A stretch of DNA of 64,000 bases from an uncultured Flavobacteriaceae bacterium (GCA_947500435.1 CANMRV010000005.1:248001-312000); one strand, 5' to 3'; numbered from the stretch's first letter, positions 33,371-40,921 are shown. Notes: generated by a model not told the origin, from the letters alone. Program-made: numbers and translations.

Positions 33371-34456
33371 ATGCATTACAAACTACATAAAGAACTGAGT
33401 GTTCAAACTGCACTGCTTCAATTCTATTGTTTTTTGACAAGAGGTTTTCTTGAAAAGGAATTTATTTCTGATTTTGATTATGGAAATGAAAACATCGAGC
33501 AAATTCACAATATGGCAAGCCCTGAAAAATGGGATGGTGATTATTCTGTGATAATTCAGCGGATTTCAAAAACTAAAGAAATTGTAGAAAAAGCTAAATC
33601 TTATTTGCAATGGAACCAAAAATGTAATGATGAAAAGATTGCAGAATATATGCATAATCATCCTGCATTTTATGAAGATGGCATTTCGATTAAAGACTTA
33701 AGTGAGATTATGGAAATTAATGGTGTGCTCGAAAATGGTTATCTGTTTCACGACCGTTTTCACGGCTACCCAGAAAAACATCTTAACCGATATAGAGTAG
33801 ATTGTTTGGACTTCCTATATTCTGCAAGCTATTTTTACAATGAAGGCTTCGACTATTTCAACAATAGAAAAAGTCCAACATCTTATTCCGAATCACATAA
33901 TTTGCCTTCAACTGAAATGAAGAGAATACAATCAAAAGAAGAAATGATGTTTAGGAGTTTTAGAGAGGCATTTATCAACTTCATTTTTTTCGTTGAAAGT
34001 TTTATCAACTCTGTAGGTTATGATGCATATCTGAAAGGAAAAGGCACAGATGAATCGGAAAGGAATAAATTAAAAGGAATTAAGTCAATTAGAGCGAACG
34101 GATTTAAATCATATCTATCAATAAGAGGAAAGTTTAAAGAATACTCGCGAATATTAAGCGGAACGGAATTGGATACGGAAAACCCAATAATTGAGAATTA
34201 TATAAATGAATGTGTCGAATTAAGAAACCAATATGTTCATTCATCACCAGAACAAGGCAGTCTTAAAATCAGTTTAGAAGAATGGAAAGGCAAATGTGAT
34301 TTAATGATTGACAAGCAATGTTTCGAAGTACTGAACACATTTTGGAAAGGTTGTTATCCAGAAAAACAATTTCCTGTCGTAATCTTCAACGAATTAAGCT
34401 CAAGTTCTTTTAAAGGACGATTAGGAAAAATGATGATTGCGAGAAAAGAAGAATAA
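33371..34456 (+). CDS. HEPN-like hypothetical protein
   Basis: 361 residues, soluble and mainly helical. The C-terminal half has a FREAFINFIFFVESFINSVGYDAYL helix and then ELRNQYVHSS, where RNQYVH (Arg285-His290) matches the RNxxxH motif of catalytic HEPN domains. The N-terminal half is not recognised. It is the fourth unit of the array. It shares fold class but little sequence with the HEPN-like protein in the third unit. Confidence 0.6.
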   Translation: MHYKLHKELSVQTALLQFYCFLTRGFLEKEFISDFDYGNENIEQIHNMASPEKWDGDYSVIIQRISKTKEIVEKAKSYLQWNQKCNDEKIAEYMHNHPAFYEDGISIKDLSEIMEINGVLENGYLFHDRFHGYPEKHLNRYRVDCLDFLYSASYFYNEGFDYFNNRKSPTSYSESHNLPSTEMKRIQSKEEMMFRSFREAFINFIFFVESFINSVGYDAYLKGKGTDESERNKLKGIKSIRANGFKSYLSIRGKFKEYSRILSGTELDTENPIIENYINECVELRNQYVHSSPEQGSLKISLEEWKGKCDLMIDKQCFEVLNTFWKGCYPEKQFPVVIFNELSSSSFKGRLGKMMIARKEE

Positions 34457-34560
34457 AGCCAGTTGCCAACAACGTGTCCTATGAAAAGCAATAGTACAGT
34501 TCTTTAAAGATAGTATTTCTATTTTTTATAGTTCTATAAAATGAACAATTCTTGGGACAC
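34457..34560. other. Unit junction 4, last spacer of the array
   Basis: AGCCAGTTGCCAACAA (34457-34472) is the approximate reverse complement of CCGTTGGCAACAAGCT before the preceding gene (12 of 16). GTGTCC (34474) can pair with GGACAC (about 34555), enclosing the hairpin TTTTATAGTTCTATAAAA (34524-34541). No further unit follows; mobilization genes begin in the opposite direction. Confidence 0.5.
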
Positions 34561-34600
34561 ACAAAAGCCCCCAAATCTTACCCAAAACTTTGCGCGTGGA

Positions 34601-34657
34601 TCCTGTCCGGTTTTTGTAGTGTTCCGGCAGATAAACGTAAAGCAAAAACCGGATAGG
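34601..34657. repeat. Long inverted repeat beside the mobilization genes
   Basis: TCCTGTCCGGTTTTTG (34601) and CAAAAACCGGATAGG (34643) form an imperfect stem with an 11-bp perfect core and a 26-nt loop. It lies just downstream of the last mobilization gene, so it may end that transcript. It may also mark the edge of the metal-resistance island. Confidence 0.45.
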
Positions 34658-34664
34658 GCGCACC

Positions 34665-35120
34665 CTACTTTTTGCTTTGGGGTTCTCGCCATTCTTGATA
34701 GAGTTCGCTGGCCTCTGGGCTGGCCTCGAAGAAAGCCCTGAAATGCGCAACCGCTTTTTCTTCTCCCTGTCCATAAGCTTCCTGCTCAATTTTAGAGATT
34801 CGGGAGACTTTATAAATGGAGAATCCTAGCACCAAAATTACGCAGACCACTAACCCCACGAACAATTTGACTGCCCATTTCGGAATTGTCATTGATTTTT
34901 TAATGTAGTAAACCACGTTCGCCATCAGTTTGTGTTGGTCTTCAACCGCTTTCTTTTGATAGTCGTTATATTCTTTTAGAATAAAGTCGATATGTGAGGT
35001 ATCCGCTTGTACTCTATAGGACATCAAAAAGGCTTTCAATTTTTCCATTCGGTTGACCGAGTTTTCGAAGCCTTTGATTTCTTCCGTTAGCAATTCTGCT
35101 ATTTCATCTAATTTTGCCAT
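34665..35120 (-). CDS. Mobilization-associated membrane protein
   Basis: 151 residues: a helical N-terminal part (residues 1-70), one TM segment (WAVKLFVGLVVCVILVLGFSIYKV, about 82-105) and a short charged C-terminal tail. It follows the relaxase by 4 bp on the same strand. Proteins of this layout accompany Bacteroidetes relaxases and might anchor the relaxosome at the membrane. Sequence function is not established. Confidence 0.65.
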   Translation of the reverse strand: MAKLDEIAELLTEEIKGFENSVNRMEKLKAFLMSYRVQADTSHIDFILKEYNDYQKKAVEDQHKLMANVVYYIKKSMTIPKWAVKLFVGLVVCVILVLGFSIYKVSRISKIEQEAYGQGEEKAVAHFRAFFEASPEASELYQEWREPQSKK

Positions 35121-35124
35121 AATC

Positions 35125-35994
35125 TTATATTTCCATTCCTAAACCAATTGTTTTCTTGACGGTCATCTTGATAACCCGTTTGGCAATAGTGGCCGCTATG
35201 TTGGGCGATATCCCAACAGTCTTGCCTAATAATTCTAGTCTATTGTCCTTCACTATCTTTTGGGAAGCAGTTTTATCAAAACCAATTCGCTCTGCGATTC
35301 TTGCCATAGACATGGCGCGGTGTACTTCACTTCCCTTTAGATTTTGACCTTTGTATTCAAAGCGAAAGCCCTGTAACCTTTTTGATTTGTTGATGCTTGG
35401 AATAACTTCCACATTTCTTTGTTTCATGTATTTGATATATTGGTCAAAATCTTTAGGTTTCATTTCGGTTAGAACCTTTTCATTTACTTGTTTTATTTCT
35501 TGCCGTATACTTTGAATTTCATTCAATCTCTCTTGCTGCACTTCTCTAACTGTGGTTAATCCCATTTGCTGCGCCACTTTTTCTGCGGCCTGTTGGCTTC
35601 TTTTACCTATAAAGTTGTCTTTGTAAGCCTTGCCATCAAAACCGATACGGTTCACGTATAAATGAATGTGCAAATGACCTTTATCCCGATGCACAAATGC
35701 AATCGCTTGTCGTTCTTGTAATTTCATTTCTTTTACAAACCGCTGTGTGATTTCTGTAAGTTGTTTGTCCTTCAATTGTTGACCATCTTTTATGGTAGGG
35801 CTAAGCACAAAACTCATAGTATTCTTTTTACATCTCTGGTTCTGTGTTTGAATTATTTTGAACTCTTGGGTAATCTCTTTTGGGTTGTCGCCCGCCAAAT
35901 GTTCTTGATAGATTACTTCGGCCTCTTTTTCCTCATCCCATCCATAGCCCATGGAAGCACCTGTATGCGATATGGATTTCCCCATGCCTATCAT
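35125..35994 (-). CDS. Relaxase / mobilization nuclease (MOBP type)
   Basis: 289 residues. The N-terminal half has the relaxase fold: GKSISHTGASMGYGWDEEKEAE, a FVLSPT strand, and the metal-binding three-His motif HLHIH (His107, 109, 111) followed by LYVNRIG. The nucleophilic Tyr is most likely the Tyr17 region of the N-terminus, as in MobA-like proteins of Bacteroidetes. It is a short relaxase without helicase or primase domain. The start overlaps the MobC-like stop by 4 bp. It should nick the oriT and be moved by a helper conjugation system. Confidence 0.85.
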   Translation of the reverse strand: MIGMGKSISHTGASMGYGWDEEKEAEVIYQEHLAGDNPKEITQEFKIIQTQNQRCKKNTMSFVLSPTIKDGQQLKDKQLTEITQRFVKEMKLQERQAIAFVHRDKGHLHIHLYVNRIGFDGKAYKDNFIGKRSQQAAEKVAQQMGLTTVREVQQERLNEIQSIRQEIKQVNEKVLTEMKPKDFDQYIKYMKQRNVEVIPSINKSKRLQGFRFEYKGQNLKGSEVHRAMSMARIAERIGFDKTASQKIVKDNRLELLGKTVGISPNIAATIAKRVIKMTVKKTIGLGMEI

Positions 35995-36287
35995 TTCTTA
36001 AAGTTGTAAAGATGTTTCCGTATTTCATTCGCTAATTGCACAACCTCTTCTGATAATTTTGGATTCCGTTTTTTGTACATATTTCCAATACGTTTAAAAT
36101 TGACCTGATACTGAACCAGTAATTTGTAAACATTGATTTGTTCATCGGAAAAGCGTTCAACAATCCTATGGTCAAAAGCAGCACGACGACAATATTCACT
36201 TATGGAAAGCCCACTCTTTTTGGCCTTAATTTTTAAGAGCTTCTTCTCATAAATAGAACATCGAAATTGTACAAACTCCTTTTTCAT
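35991..36287 (-). CDS. MobC-like relaxosome protein
   Basis: 98 residues with an N-terminal ribbon-helix-helix (FVQFRCSIYEKKLLKIKAKKSGLSISEYCRRAAFD) and a basic C-terminal helix. This is the form of plasmid mobilization accessory proteins that bind oriT and assist the relaxase. It overlaps the relaxase start by 4 bp, and the oriT candidate lies about 100 bp upstream. Confidence 0.82.
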   Translation of the reverse strand: MKKEFVQFRCSIYEKKLLKIKAKKSGLSISEYCRRAAFDHRIVERFSDEQINVYKLLVQYQVNFKRIGNMYKKRNPKLSEEVVQLANEIRKHLYNFKK

Positions 36288-36390
36288 TCTAGATTTTTAA
36301 ATCTTTATTCATCAAAATACTTTTTGCTAAATCACATATCGAAAACTCGATTACCAGTTCCTATCCTTTTGCGACCTTCGGGAGCAAAAG

Positions 36391-36420
36391 CAAGATTTGT
36401 CATGACAATGACACATCTTG
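36391..36420. other. Candidate origin of transfer (oriT) inverted repeat
   Basis: CAAGATTTGTCAT-GACA-ATGACACATCTTG: two 13-bp arms matching at 12 positions around a 4-nt loop, containing the palindrome TTGTCATGACAA. It is in the non-coding stretch just upstream of the MobC-like and relaxase genes, the usual place of oriT in mobilizable elements. The nick position is not determined. Confidence 0.55.
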
Positions 36421-36562
36421 AATTCTCACTCAGATGTAATTATTAGTACTGTTTTCATTTTTCTTACTTCTCCCTATCCATAAAAATTTAATCATGTATT
36501 TTCATTTAAATATTTAGTTTGGAAAGCGTATTTCAATATGATTTATAAAGTCATTTACAAAT

Positions 36563-36880
36563 CTAAACCTGTCTATTTTTAAAGGTGTATTCCAATGCTT
36601 CTTTCTCAATTTCAGTTTTTGATTTTCTACGATTTTGCAGTAACCAAATATTAAGTTTGGCCTTCTCAAAAAACAGCATTTTACCGTTGGGTTTGGAGTG
36701 GGGGATTTCCCTTGCTGCAGTTAACTTATAGAGGTAGCTCCGTGATATACCTGTGTATTCACAAGCTTCCTCAAATGTGAGCACTTCTTTATTCGCCACT
36801 AATAAGCGTTCGATGCGGTCGAGTCGTTCTTCTAATTCCAGATAGTCCATTTCCTTCAAATTTTGGATTAAACAATGCAC
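36563..36880 (-). CDS. Helix-turn-helix (excisionase-type) protein
   Basis: 105 residues. A short coiled-coil N-terminus is followed by VLTFEEACEYTGISRSYLYKLTAAREIPHSKPNGKMLFFEKAKLNIWLLQNR, a MerR/excisionase-type HTH common in Bacteroidetes integrative elements. It resembles the HTH of the first element in type and context (upstream of replication or mobilization genes). It may control excision with the recombinase at the other end of the island. Confidence 0.78.
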   Translation of the reverse strand: MHCLIQNLKEMDYLELEERLDRIERLLVANKEVLTFEEACEYTGISRSYLYKLTAAREIPHSKPNGKMLFFEKAKLNIWLLQNRRKSKTEIEKEALEYTFKNRQV

Positions 36881-36996
36881 AAAAGCTTTTGTTCTTATTA
36901 TTAGAATTCTGGTGCTAAACTAGTATAGGAAGTAAAGGGAAATGTGTGCAATTCATGCAATGCACACGGAATTAGGAAAAATGCAAGCAAACGAAG

Positions 36997-37713
36997 CTAA
37001 AGGCGAGAAAAGATGGTTTTGAGTTCTTCACTTTTTTTAGAAATCGGCGTTCTCGATTTGGCATCTTTTACCGTAGAGTATTTATAAGGCTTGCCATCTT
37101 CCCTGTGGATAGTGTCCGACCTTTTGAAAAAGTCGATAACGCTCATTGTGTTTTTCGGGAAGGTGACTTTAAGCAATTCGTAGAACTCCCGACAGCTTGG
37201 AGCGTCAAGTTTGAAATGTATTTTAGATTGGTGAGAATACCAATCCTCCTTAAAAACTTTGATAAAATCATCTTTATCCGTTTTCTCTGTTAGTATCATA
37301 TCGTAGTTAACCAATCCACGATACAGTTCTTTCAGTTGGTCATTTGTAGCTGAAAGGCTAAAGTTGTTCTTCTTTTTAAGTTTTTCTTGAATTTTTGGGA
37401 TAAAAACATTTCTGAATTTTTTAGTCCATGTAATTTGTGACAGCATTATACCACTTAAAAAAATGAACCAATTAAGAGGATATAAAAGCGATGTTAGTTG
37501 AGTTTGACTCGTATCGACCAATGCTGAATAACTTCCATGCATCAATAGTAACCCAATTCCATAAAAAACCAATCTTGGTTTTTCAATGTATTTATCCCAT
37601 TGTGTGGATTCATTGAACATATAACGGGCAAAGAAACCAACATACGGAATTAGCAATCGCACGTAAACATATGCGAAGGATGCCAATAGGAGATATTTAA
37701 TGAAATCAGGCAT
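36997..37713 (-). CDS. Membrane protein with C-terminal cytosolic domain
   Basis: 238 residues. Three hydrophobic segments at about residues 5-30, 48-65 and 75-95 are followed by a soluble region with KFRNVFIPKIQEKLKKKNNFSLSATNDQLKELYRGL and a Ser/Lys-rich tail. Genes like this are seen in the mobilization region of Bacteroidetes elements, but I know no function. It is transcribed towards the HTH and relaxase genes. Confidence 0.6.
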   Translation of the reverse strand: MPDFIKYLLLASFAYVYVRLLIPYVGFFARYMFNESTQWDKYIEKPRLVFYGIGLLLMHGSYSALVDTSQTQLTSLLYPLNWFIFLSGIMLSQITWTKKFRNVFIPKIQEKLKKKNNFSLSATNDQLKELYRGLVNYDMILTEKTDKDDFIKVFKEDWYSHQSKIHFKLDAPSCREFYELLKVTFPKNTMSVIDFFKRSDTIHREDGKPYKYSTVKDAKSRTPISKKSEELKTIFSRL

Positions 37714-38211
37714 ACTTCTAAGTTACTATTTTATGTGGGTAATGAAGTGAATCATAGATATACTGATGGGTTTTTGGGATAGAAGAGACCATAAATGATT
37801 ATTTAGTACTTGGATGTTTCAATGTGCAATATGGAGGACTACAATAAAACAGGTTGAAGATTCCATATAATTTAAGATAACTTATTGTGGGTAGGGGAGG
37901 AAAGGTTAAGCGGCTTTTTCGCCGCTTGTTCTTTCGCGCGGCTCCGAGGATGTCTGGCAAAACTGGAGCGGAAAGACTTCCCGAGCCGACCGGCGAAGCG
38001 TGTTAGCAAGGGGAGGGTTGGAGTGGAAGGTTTGCCAGACTTCCGTAGGTGCTTGGGGTTTATAAGTAAACCGTTATCTAATGAAATATGACCCTGATTA
38101 CAGATGTTTAGATTCTAGTTGTGTGCTTGATTTTGAATAGGTGCGGAATAAAGGATATTGAAAATATTGATTTAAAAGGATTGTCGGCTTTTTGTGCTTA
38201 TTGCTTTCCGC
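37714..38211. other. Intergenic region with GC-rich structured block
   Basis: About 500 bp without a convincing gene. The outer parts are A+T-rich; 37890-38050 is strongly G+C-rich and full of inverted repeats (see the separate entry). The frames open there translate to Arg/Gly/Phe-rich peptides without protein-like pattern. Confidence 0.6.
37908..38040. ncRNA. GC-rich structured element, possible RNA or transfer-related site
   Basis: AAGCGGC (37908-37914) and GCCGCTT (37921-37927) form a tight hairpin. GTCTGGCAAA (37952-37961) and TTTGCCAGAC (38031-38040) form a perfect 10-bp long-range stem enclosing 69 nt with further short pairings. High G+C against an A+T-rich host background suggests selection for structure. 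Strand, transcription and function are unknown; a small RNA, replication origin or second transfer site are all possible. Confidence 0.4.
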
Positions 38212-39006
38212 TCACTTACTCAATTTCAGTATTCGAAACGCACCTTGTATTACCAAAGCAAAAACGATTGTACCTATTATCAAATCAGGTTTGTTCGAAC
38301 TCAACCAATTTACCAAAAGGCCAGCGATTATTACTCCCACATTGATAATAACGTCATTTGAAGTAAAAATCATACTTGCTTTCATATGCGCCTCTTCTTT
38401 GCTTTTTGATTTTTGTAAAATATAAAGACAAATTCCGTTTGCGATAAGAGCAAAAATCGAAACGATAATCATTGTTGAGAAATCAGGAAGTTTCTCGTCT
38501 CCGAAAAATCTCCTTAAAACTTCTACAAACCCCATAATCGCAAGTATGATTTGAAAATAACCGGCAAGTTTTGCAATCCGCTTTTTCTTAATCAGAGTTC
38601 CGCCAACCGCAAATAAACTAATCCCATAAACGAAACTGTCTGCAAGCATATCCAAACTATCGGCAACAAGCCCCATAGATTTTGAAACCAGACCTGTTGT
38701 CATTTCGATGATGAAAAAAGCAAAATTGATTATAAGTACAGACCAAAGTAGCTTTTTTTGGTTTGTATTTTCTTTAAATTCCGTTTGGTCGGTCTGCTCT
38801 GTAGAGATTTTCTTTCCGCCTAAATTCAGCTCAGTAACAGACTTTTCGATTTGGTCGATTTCTCCGCTATGAAAAACAGTTAATTTTCGGTTAGCAATGT
38901 CAAAGTCCAAATTCGCAATGCTTGAAATTCCGTCGAGTTTCATTCGGATTAGGTTTTCCTCTGACGGACAGTCCATTTTAGGAATAATAAATATTGTTTT
39001 CTTCAT
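38212..39006 (-). CDS. Cation diffusion facilitator-type transporter with HMA-like head
   Basis: The ATG at MKKTIFIIPK gives 264 residues; the TTG five codons earlier is less likely. The N-terminal 65 residues resemble a heavy-metal-associated domain, but its MxCxxC site is degenerate (MDCPSE, one Cys). Then follow about six TM segments with the CDF pattern GLVADSLDMLADSFVYGISL and ASMIFTSNDVIINVGVI, the acidic D/N positions of the transport site. It probably exports a divalent metal. It is the last gene of an ArsR-controlled operon with MerTP. Confidence 0.82.
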   Translation of the reverse strand: MKKTIFIIPKMDCPSEENLIRMKLDGISSIANLDFDIANRKLTVFHSGEIDQIEKSVTELNLGGKKISTEQTDQTEFKENTNQKKLLWSVLIINFAFFIIEMTTGLVSKSMGLVADSLDMLADSFVYGISLFAVGGTLIKKKRIAKLAGYFQIILAIMGFVEVLRRFFGDEKLPDFSTMIIVSIFALIANGICLYILQKSKSKEEAHMKASMIFTSNDVIINVGVIIAGLLVNWLSSNKPDLIIGTIVFALVIQGAFRILKLSK

Positions 39007-39011
39007 GCTAA

Positions 39012-39218
39012 TTAACAGCAACTTTTATTTTCCTGAATTGGTGGGCAAGCAACAGTTCCATAGGAACAATAAACACAACAATCGCCTTCTTTGGGCTTAA
39101 GTAATGTTTTACAATTTTCGCATTCATAGAAAAACTGGCATACCGTTGTGGGCATTTCCTCTTTCGCCTTATGTCCACATTCGGGGCATATAATCGTAGA
39201 TTCTAACTGTACTTCCAT
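39012..39218 (-). CDS. GDCCVxC-domain small metal-binding protein
   Basis: 68 residues with eleven cysteines: CPECGHK near the N-terminus, CQFFYECENCKTLL in the middle and the hallmark GDCCVYCSYGTVACPP. Such proteins are coded beside mercury-transport genes and probably carry or sense the metal. Its start overlaps the stop of the MerTP gene by one base. Confidence 0.85.
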   Translation of the reverse strand: MEVQLESTIICPECGHKAKEEMPTTVCQFFYECENCKTLLKPKEGDCCVYCSYGTVACPPIQENKSCC

Positions 39219-39814
39219 TATTTGACTATTTTGTATCCAGTACTTAATATGGCAGTTTCTATCTTTTGAAGGTCGACCTTGGTTTCATCATATTTTACGA
39301 TTGTATTCGCCGCTTCGTAATCTGCATTGACTTTTAGTATGCCGTCAAGTTTATTTACCTCACTTTCGATATGTGCTTCGCAACCCGTACAGGTCATTCC
39401 TTCAATAGTTACCCTGATTTCTTTAATGTTCGATTGCTCCACGTAAACGATTTGCTTACTTGAACCTGGACTGGAATAAAGAATATGGGAGTAGGATGGA
39501 AATGCCAACATGGCTCCGGCGAATAGGGTTATCAAAAACAAAAAAACCTTGGAGTTGATAAAATTCGATTTTTCGTCATCACATTCGCAATCAATTTTCG
39601 CTTGGGTTTTGGGCTTGAATTTTTGATACCATGCAAATGCTAGCACCAAAACCGTAAAGCCAATCAAATAAGGTCTAAAAGGTTCTATCCATGAAAAGGT
39701 AGAGGCTAAACCAGTAGTTCCTGCCAATACTGCAAGTACAGGTGTAATACAACATATAGATGCAGCAAGAGCAGTTAGAACCGACGTACCAATCAATTTT
39801 TTATTTCCAATCAT
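39218..39814 (-). CDS. merTP: MerTP-type mercuric transport fusion
   Basis: 198 residues. The N-terminal part has MerT-like TM helices with the vicinal pair Cys21-Cys22 (ASICCITPVLAVLAG), then an acidic CECDD loop and a further TM segment. The C-terminal 65 residues form a MerP-like HMA domain with GMTCTGC (Cys142 and Cys145). The fusion would bind Hg(II) and pass it to the cytosol. No merA reductase is present in this window, which makes a pure mercury-detoxification role uncertain; other soft metals may be carried. Confidence 0.85.
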   Translation of the reverse strand: MIGNKKLIGTSVLTALAASICCITPVLAVLAGTTGLASTFSWIEPFRPYLIGFTVLVLAFAWYQKFKPKTQAKIDCECDDEKSNFINSKVFLFLITLFAGAMLAFPSYSHILYSSPGSSKQIVYVEQSNIKEIRVTIEGMTCTGCEAHIESEVNKLDGILKVNADYEAANTIVKYDETKVDLQKIETAILSTGYKIVK

Positions 39815-40179
39815 AACACTATACTTTCCTTTTTCAATAAATTGAGAATTGGACTCAATGTCGTCAACTTGTCCTTGTTAAGCGCATAAAAAATCGTCTG
39901 AGCTTCTTTTGTGGCGTAGACCAAATCTCTATCCTTTAGCTTTCTAAGGTGTTGTGAAATTGCCGATACGTTCATTTGAAGTATATCGCTCAAATCACAA
40001 ACGCATAGTCTTTCTTCCCTTTGGAGCAAAAAGAGAATTTGAAGTCTAACCTTATTTCCTGCCAAGTTTAAGACTTCGGAAACAAAACTTAAAGAACTGT
40101 CCAACTCCGCTATTGAAGACCTACAGTCCATTATCTGTCTTGCGTCTGCTTCCAATCGGATACATATCTGTTTTCCCAT
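39811..40179 (-). CDS. ArsR/SmtB-family metalloregulator
   Basis: 122 residues with the winged HTH RLCVCDLSDILQMNVSAISQHLRKLKDRDLVYATKEAQTIFYALN. The metal-sensing CVC pair (Cys59 and Cys61) in the alpha3 region is preserved, with an extra Cys19 near the N-terminus, as in ArsR/CadC-type sensors. It heads the operon with merTP (4-bp overlap) and should repress it by binding the long palindrome just upstream. Confidence 0.9.
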   Translation of the reverse strand: MGKQICIRLEADARQIMDCRSSIAELDSSLSFVSEVLNLAGNKVRLQILFLLQREERLCVCDLSDILQMNVSAISQHLRKLKDRDLVYATKEAQTIFYALNKDKLTTLSPILNLLKKESIVL

Positions 40180-40184
40180 AAAAC

Positions 40185-40224
40185 AAAGATATGTATTTTA
40201 GTATTTGCTTAAATACATATCTTT
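40185..40224. promoter_or_regulatory. ArsR operator: 14-bp perfect inverted repeat
   Basis: AAAGATATGTATTT (40185-40198) and AAATACATATCTTT (40211-40224) are exact reverse complements with a 12-bp spacer. On the minus strand the arm next to the gene contains TATCTTTG, an exact TAnnTTTG -7 element, so binding would block the promoter. It begins 6 bp before the ArsR start codon. Confidence 0.8.
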
Positions 40225-40357
40225 ATTAAAATTGTTCTTTATAAAACAACTTATTAATAGAATCAAGCAGGAAAAATATAAAGTCTTAGTAAACATCTCT
40301 TTTGCAATTCACTTTTTAAACTTCTGTTAAACAAATGACTACCATTTAATATTTTTG

Positions 40358-40365
40358 TAATTTTG
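40358..40365 (+). promoter_or_regulatory. Putative -7 promoter element TAATTTTG
   Basis: An exact TAnnTTTG match lies 8 bp before the ATG of the HYC_CC_PP gene, facing the copper/silver efflux genes. If used, the transcript would be almost leaderless. The divergent ArsR operator is about 130 bp away. Confidence 0.4.
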
Positions 40366-40373
40366 CAATTCAA

Positions 40374-40802
40374 ATGAAAGAAACGCTACATAAAATAACC
40401 TCTACTTTAATGGCACTTATTGTGCTATTATCCACCATGTCTTTCTCTGTGGATATGCATTACTGTGGTGACCATTTGGTAGATTTCAGTATGTTCGATA
40501 AGGTAGACACCTGCATGATGAAAGCAGAAAAGTCGAAAGACTCTAATTCCTGTGAAGTTATGGAAATGGAGACTGAGACAAGCTGTTGTTCCGATATAGA
40601 AGTTACAATTGAAGGTCAAGATGATTTAAAAATCTCATTCGACAACCTTTCTTTTGAACAGCAACAATTTGTTTATTCTTTTGCTTATTCCTTTATAAAT
40701 CTCTTTGATGCGGTAGACGAAAATATAACTCCGTTTAGAGACTATGTCCCGCCTCCACTATTACGGGATGTTCAAATTTTAGACCAGACTTTCCTTATTT
40801 GA
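40374..40802 (+). CDS. HYC_CC_PP family protein
   Basis: 142 residues. A signal peptide (TLMALIVLLSTMSFSVDMHYC) is followed by the family hallmarks in order: HYCG, a Cys pair (SCCSD, near residue 73) and PPP near the C-terminus (DYVPPPLLRD). The family is found next to Cus/Czc-type efflux systems in Bacteroidetes and is likely periplasmic metal binding. It is first of the plus-strand metal operon, 119 bp before the RND gene. Confidence 0.83.
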   Translation: MKETLHKITSTLMALIVLLSTMSFSVDMHYCGDHLVDFSMFDKVDTCMMKAEKSKDSNSCEVMEMETETSCCSDIEVTIEGQDDLKISFDNLSFEQQQFVYSFAYSFINLFDAVDENITPFRDYVPPPLLRDVQILDQTFLI

Positions 40803-40921
40803 TTATTAGACAGTATTAAGTGCGCCCTGCGATAACTATCGTTTAGGGCTCAATTTGTTGTGTTTGTTTTTCTGTTTTCTAGAATTTCAAATCTTTCATA
40901 AATGTTTAATTATCAAATCAC

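Noticed and set aside
34526..34789. 87-codon frame across the inverted repeat at the mobilization edge
   Set aside because: It runs antisense-frame through the 151-residue membrane protein gene and its composition is not protein-like.
35676..35690. TATCCCGATGCAC resembles part of the mnmE 3' end and could be a second att copy
   Set aside because: It lies inside the relaxase gene and matches only about 9 bases in a row.
37885..38091. 68-codon frame in the GC-rich block
   Set aside because: It is rich in Arg/Gly/Phe/Ser with no protein-like pattern, and spans strong inverted repeats; a structured non-coding element explains it better.
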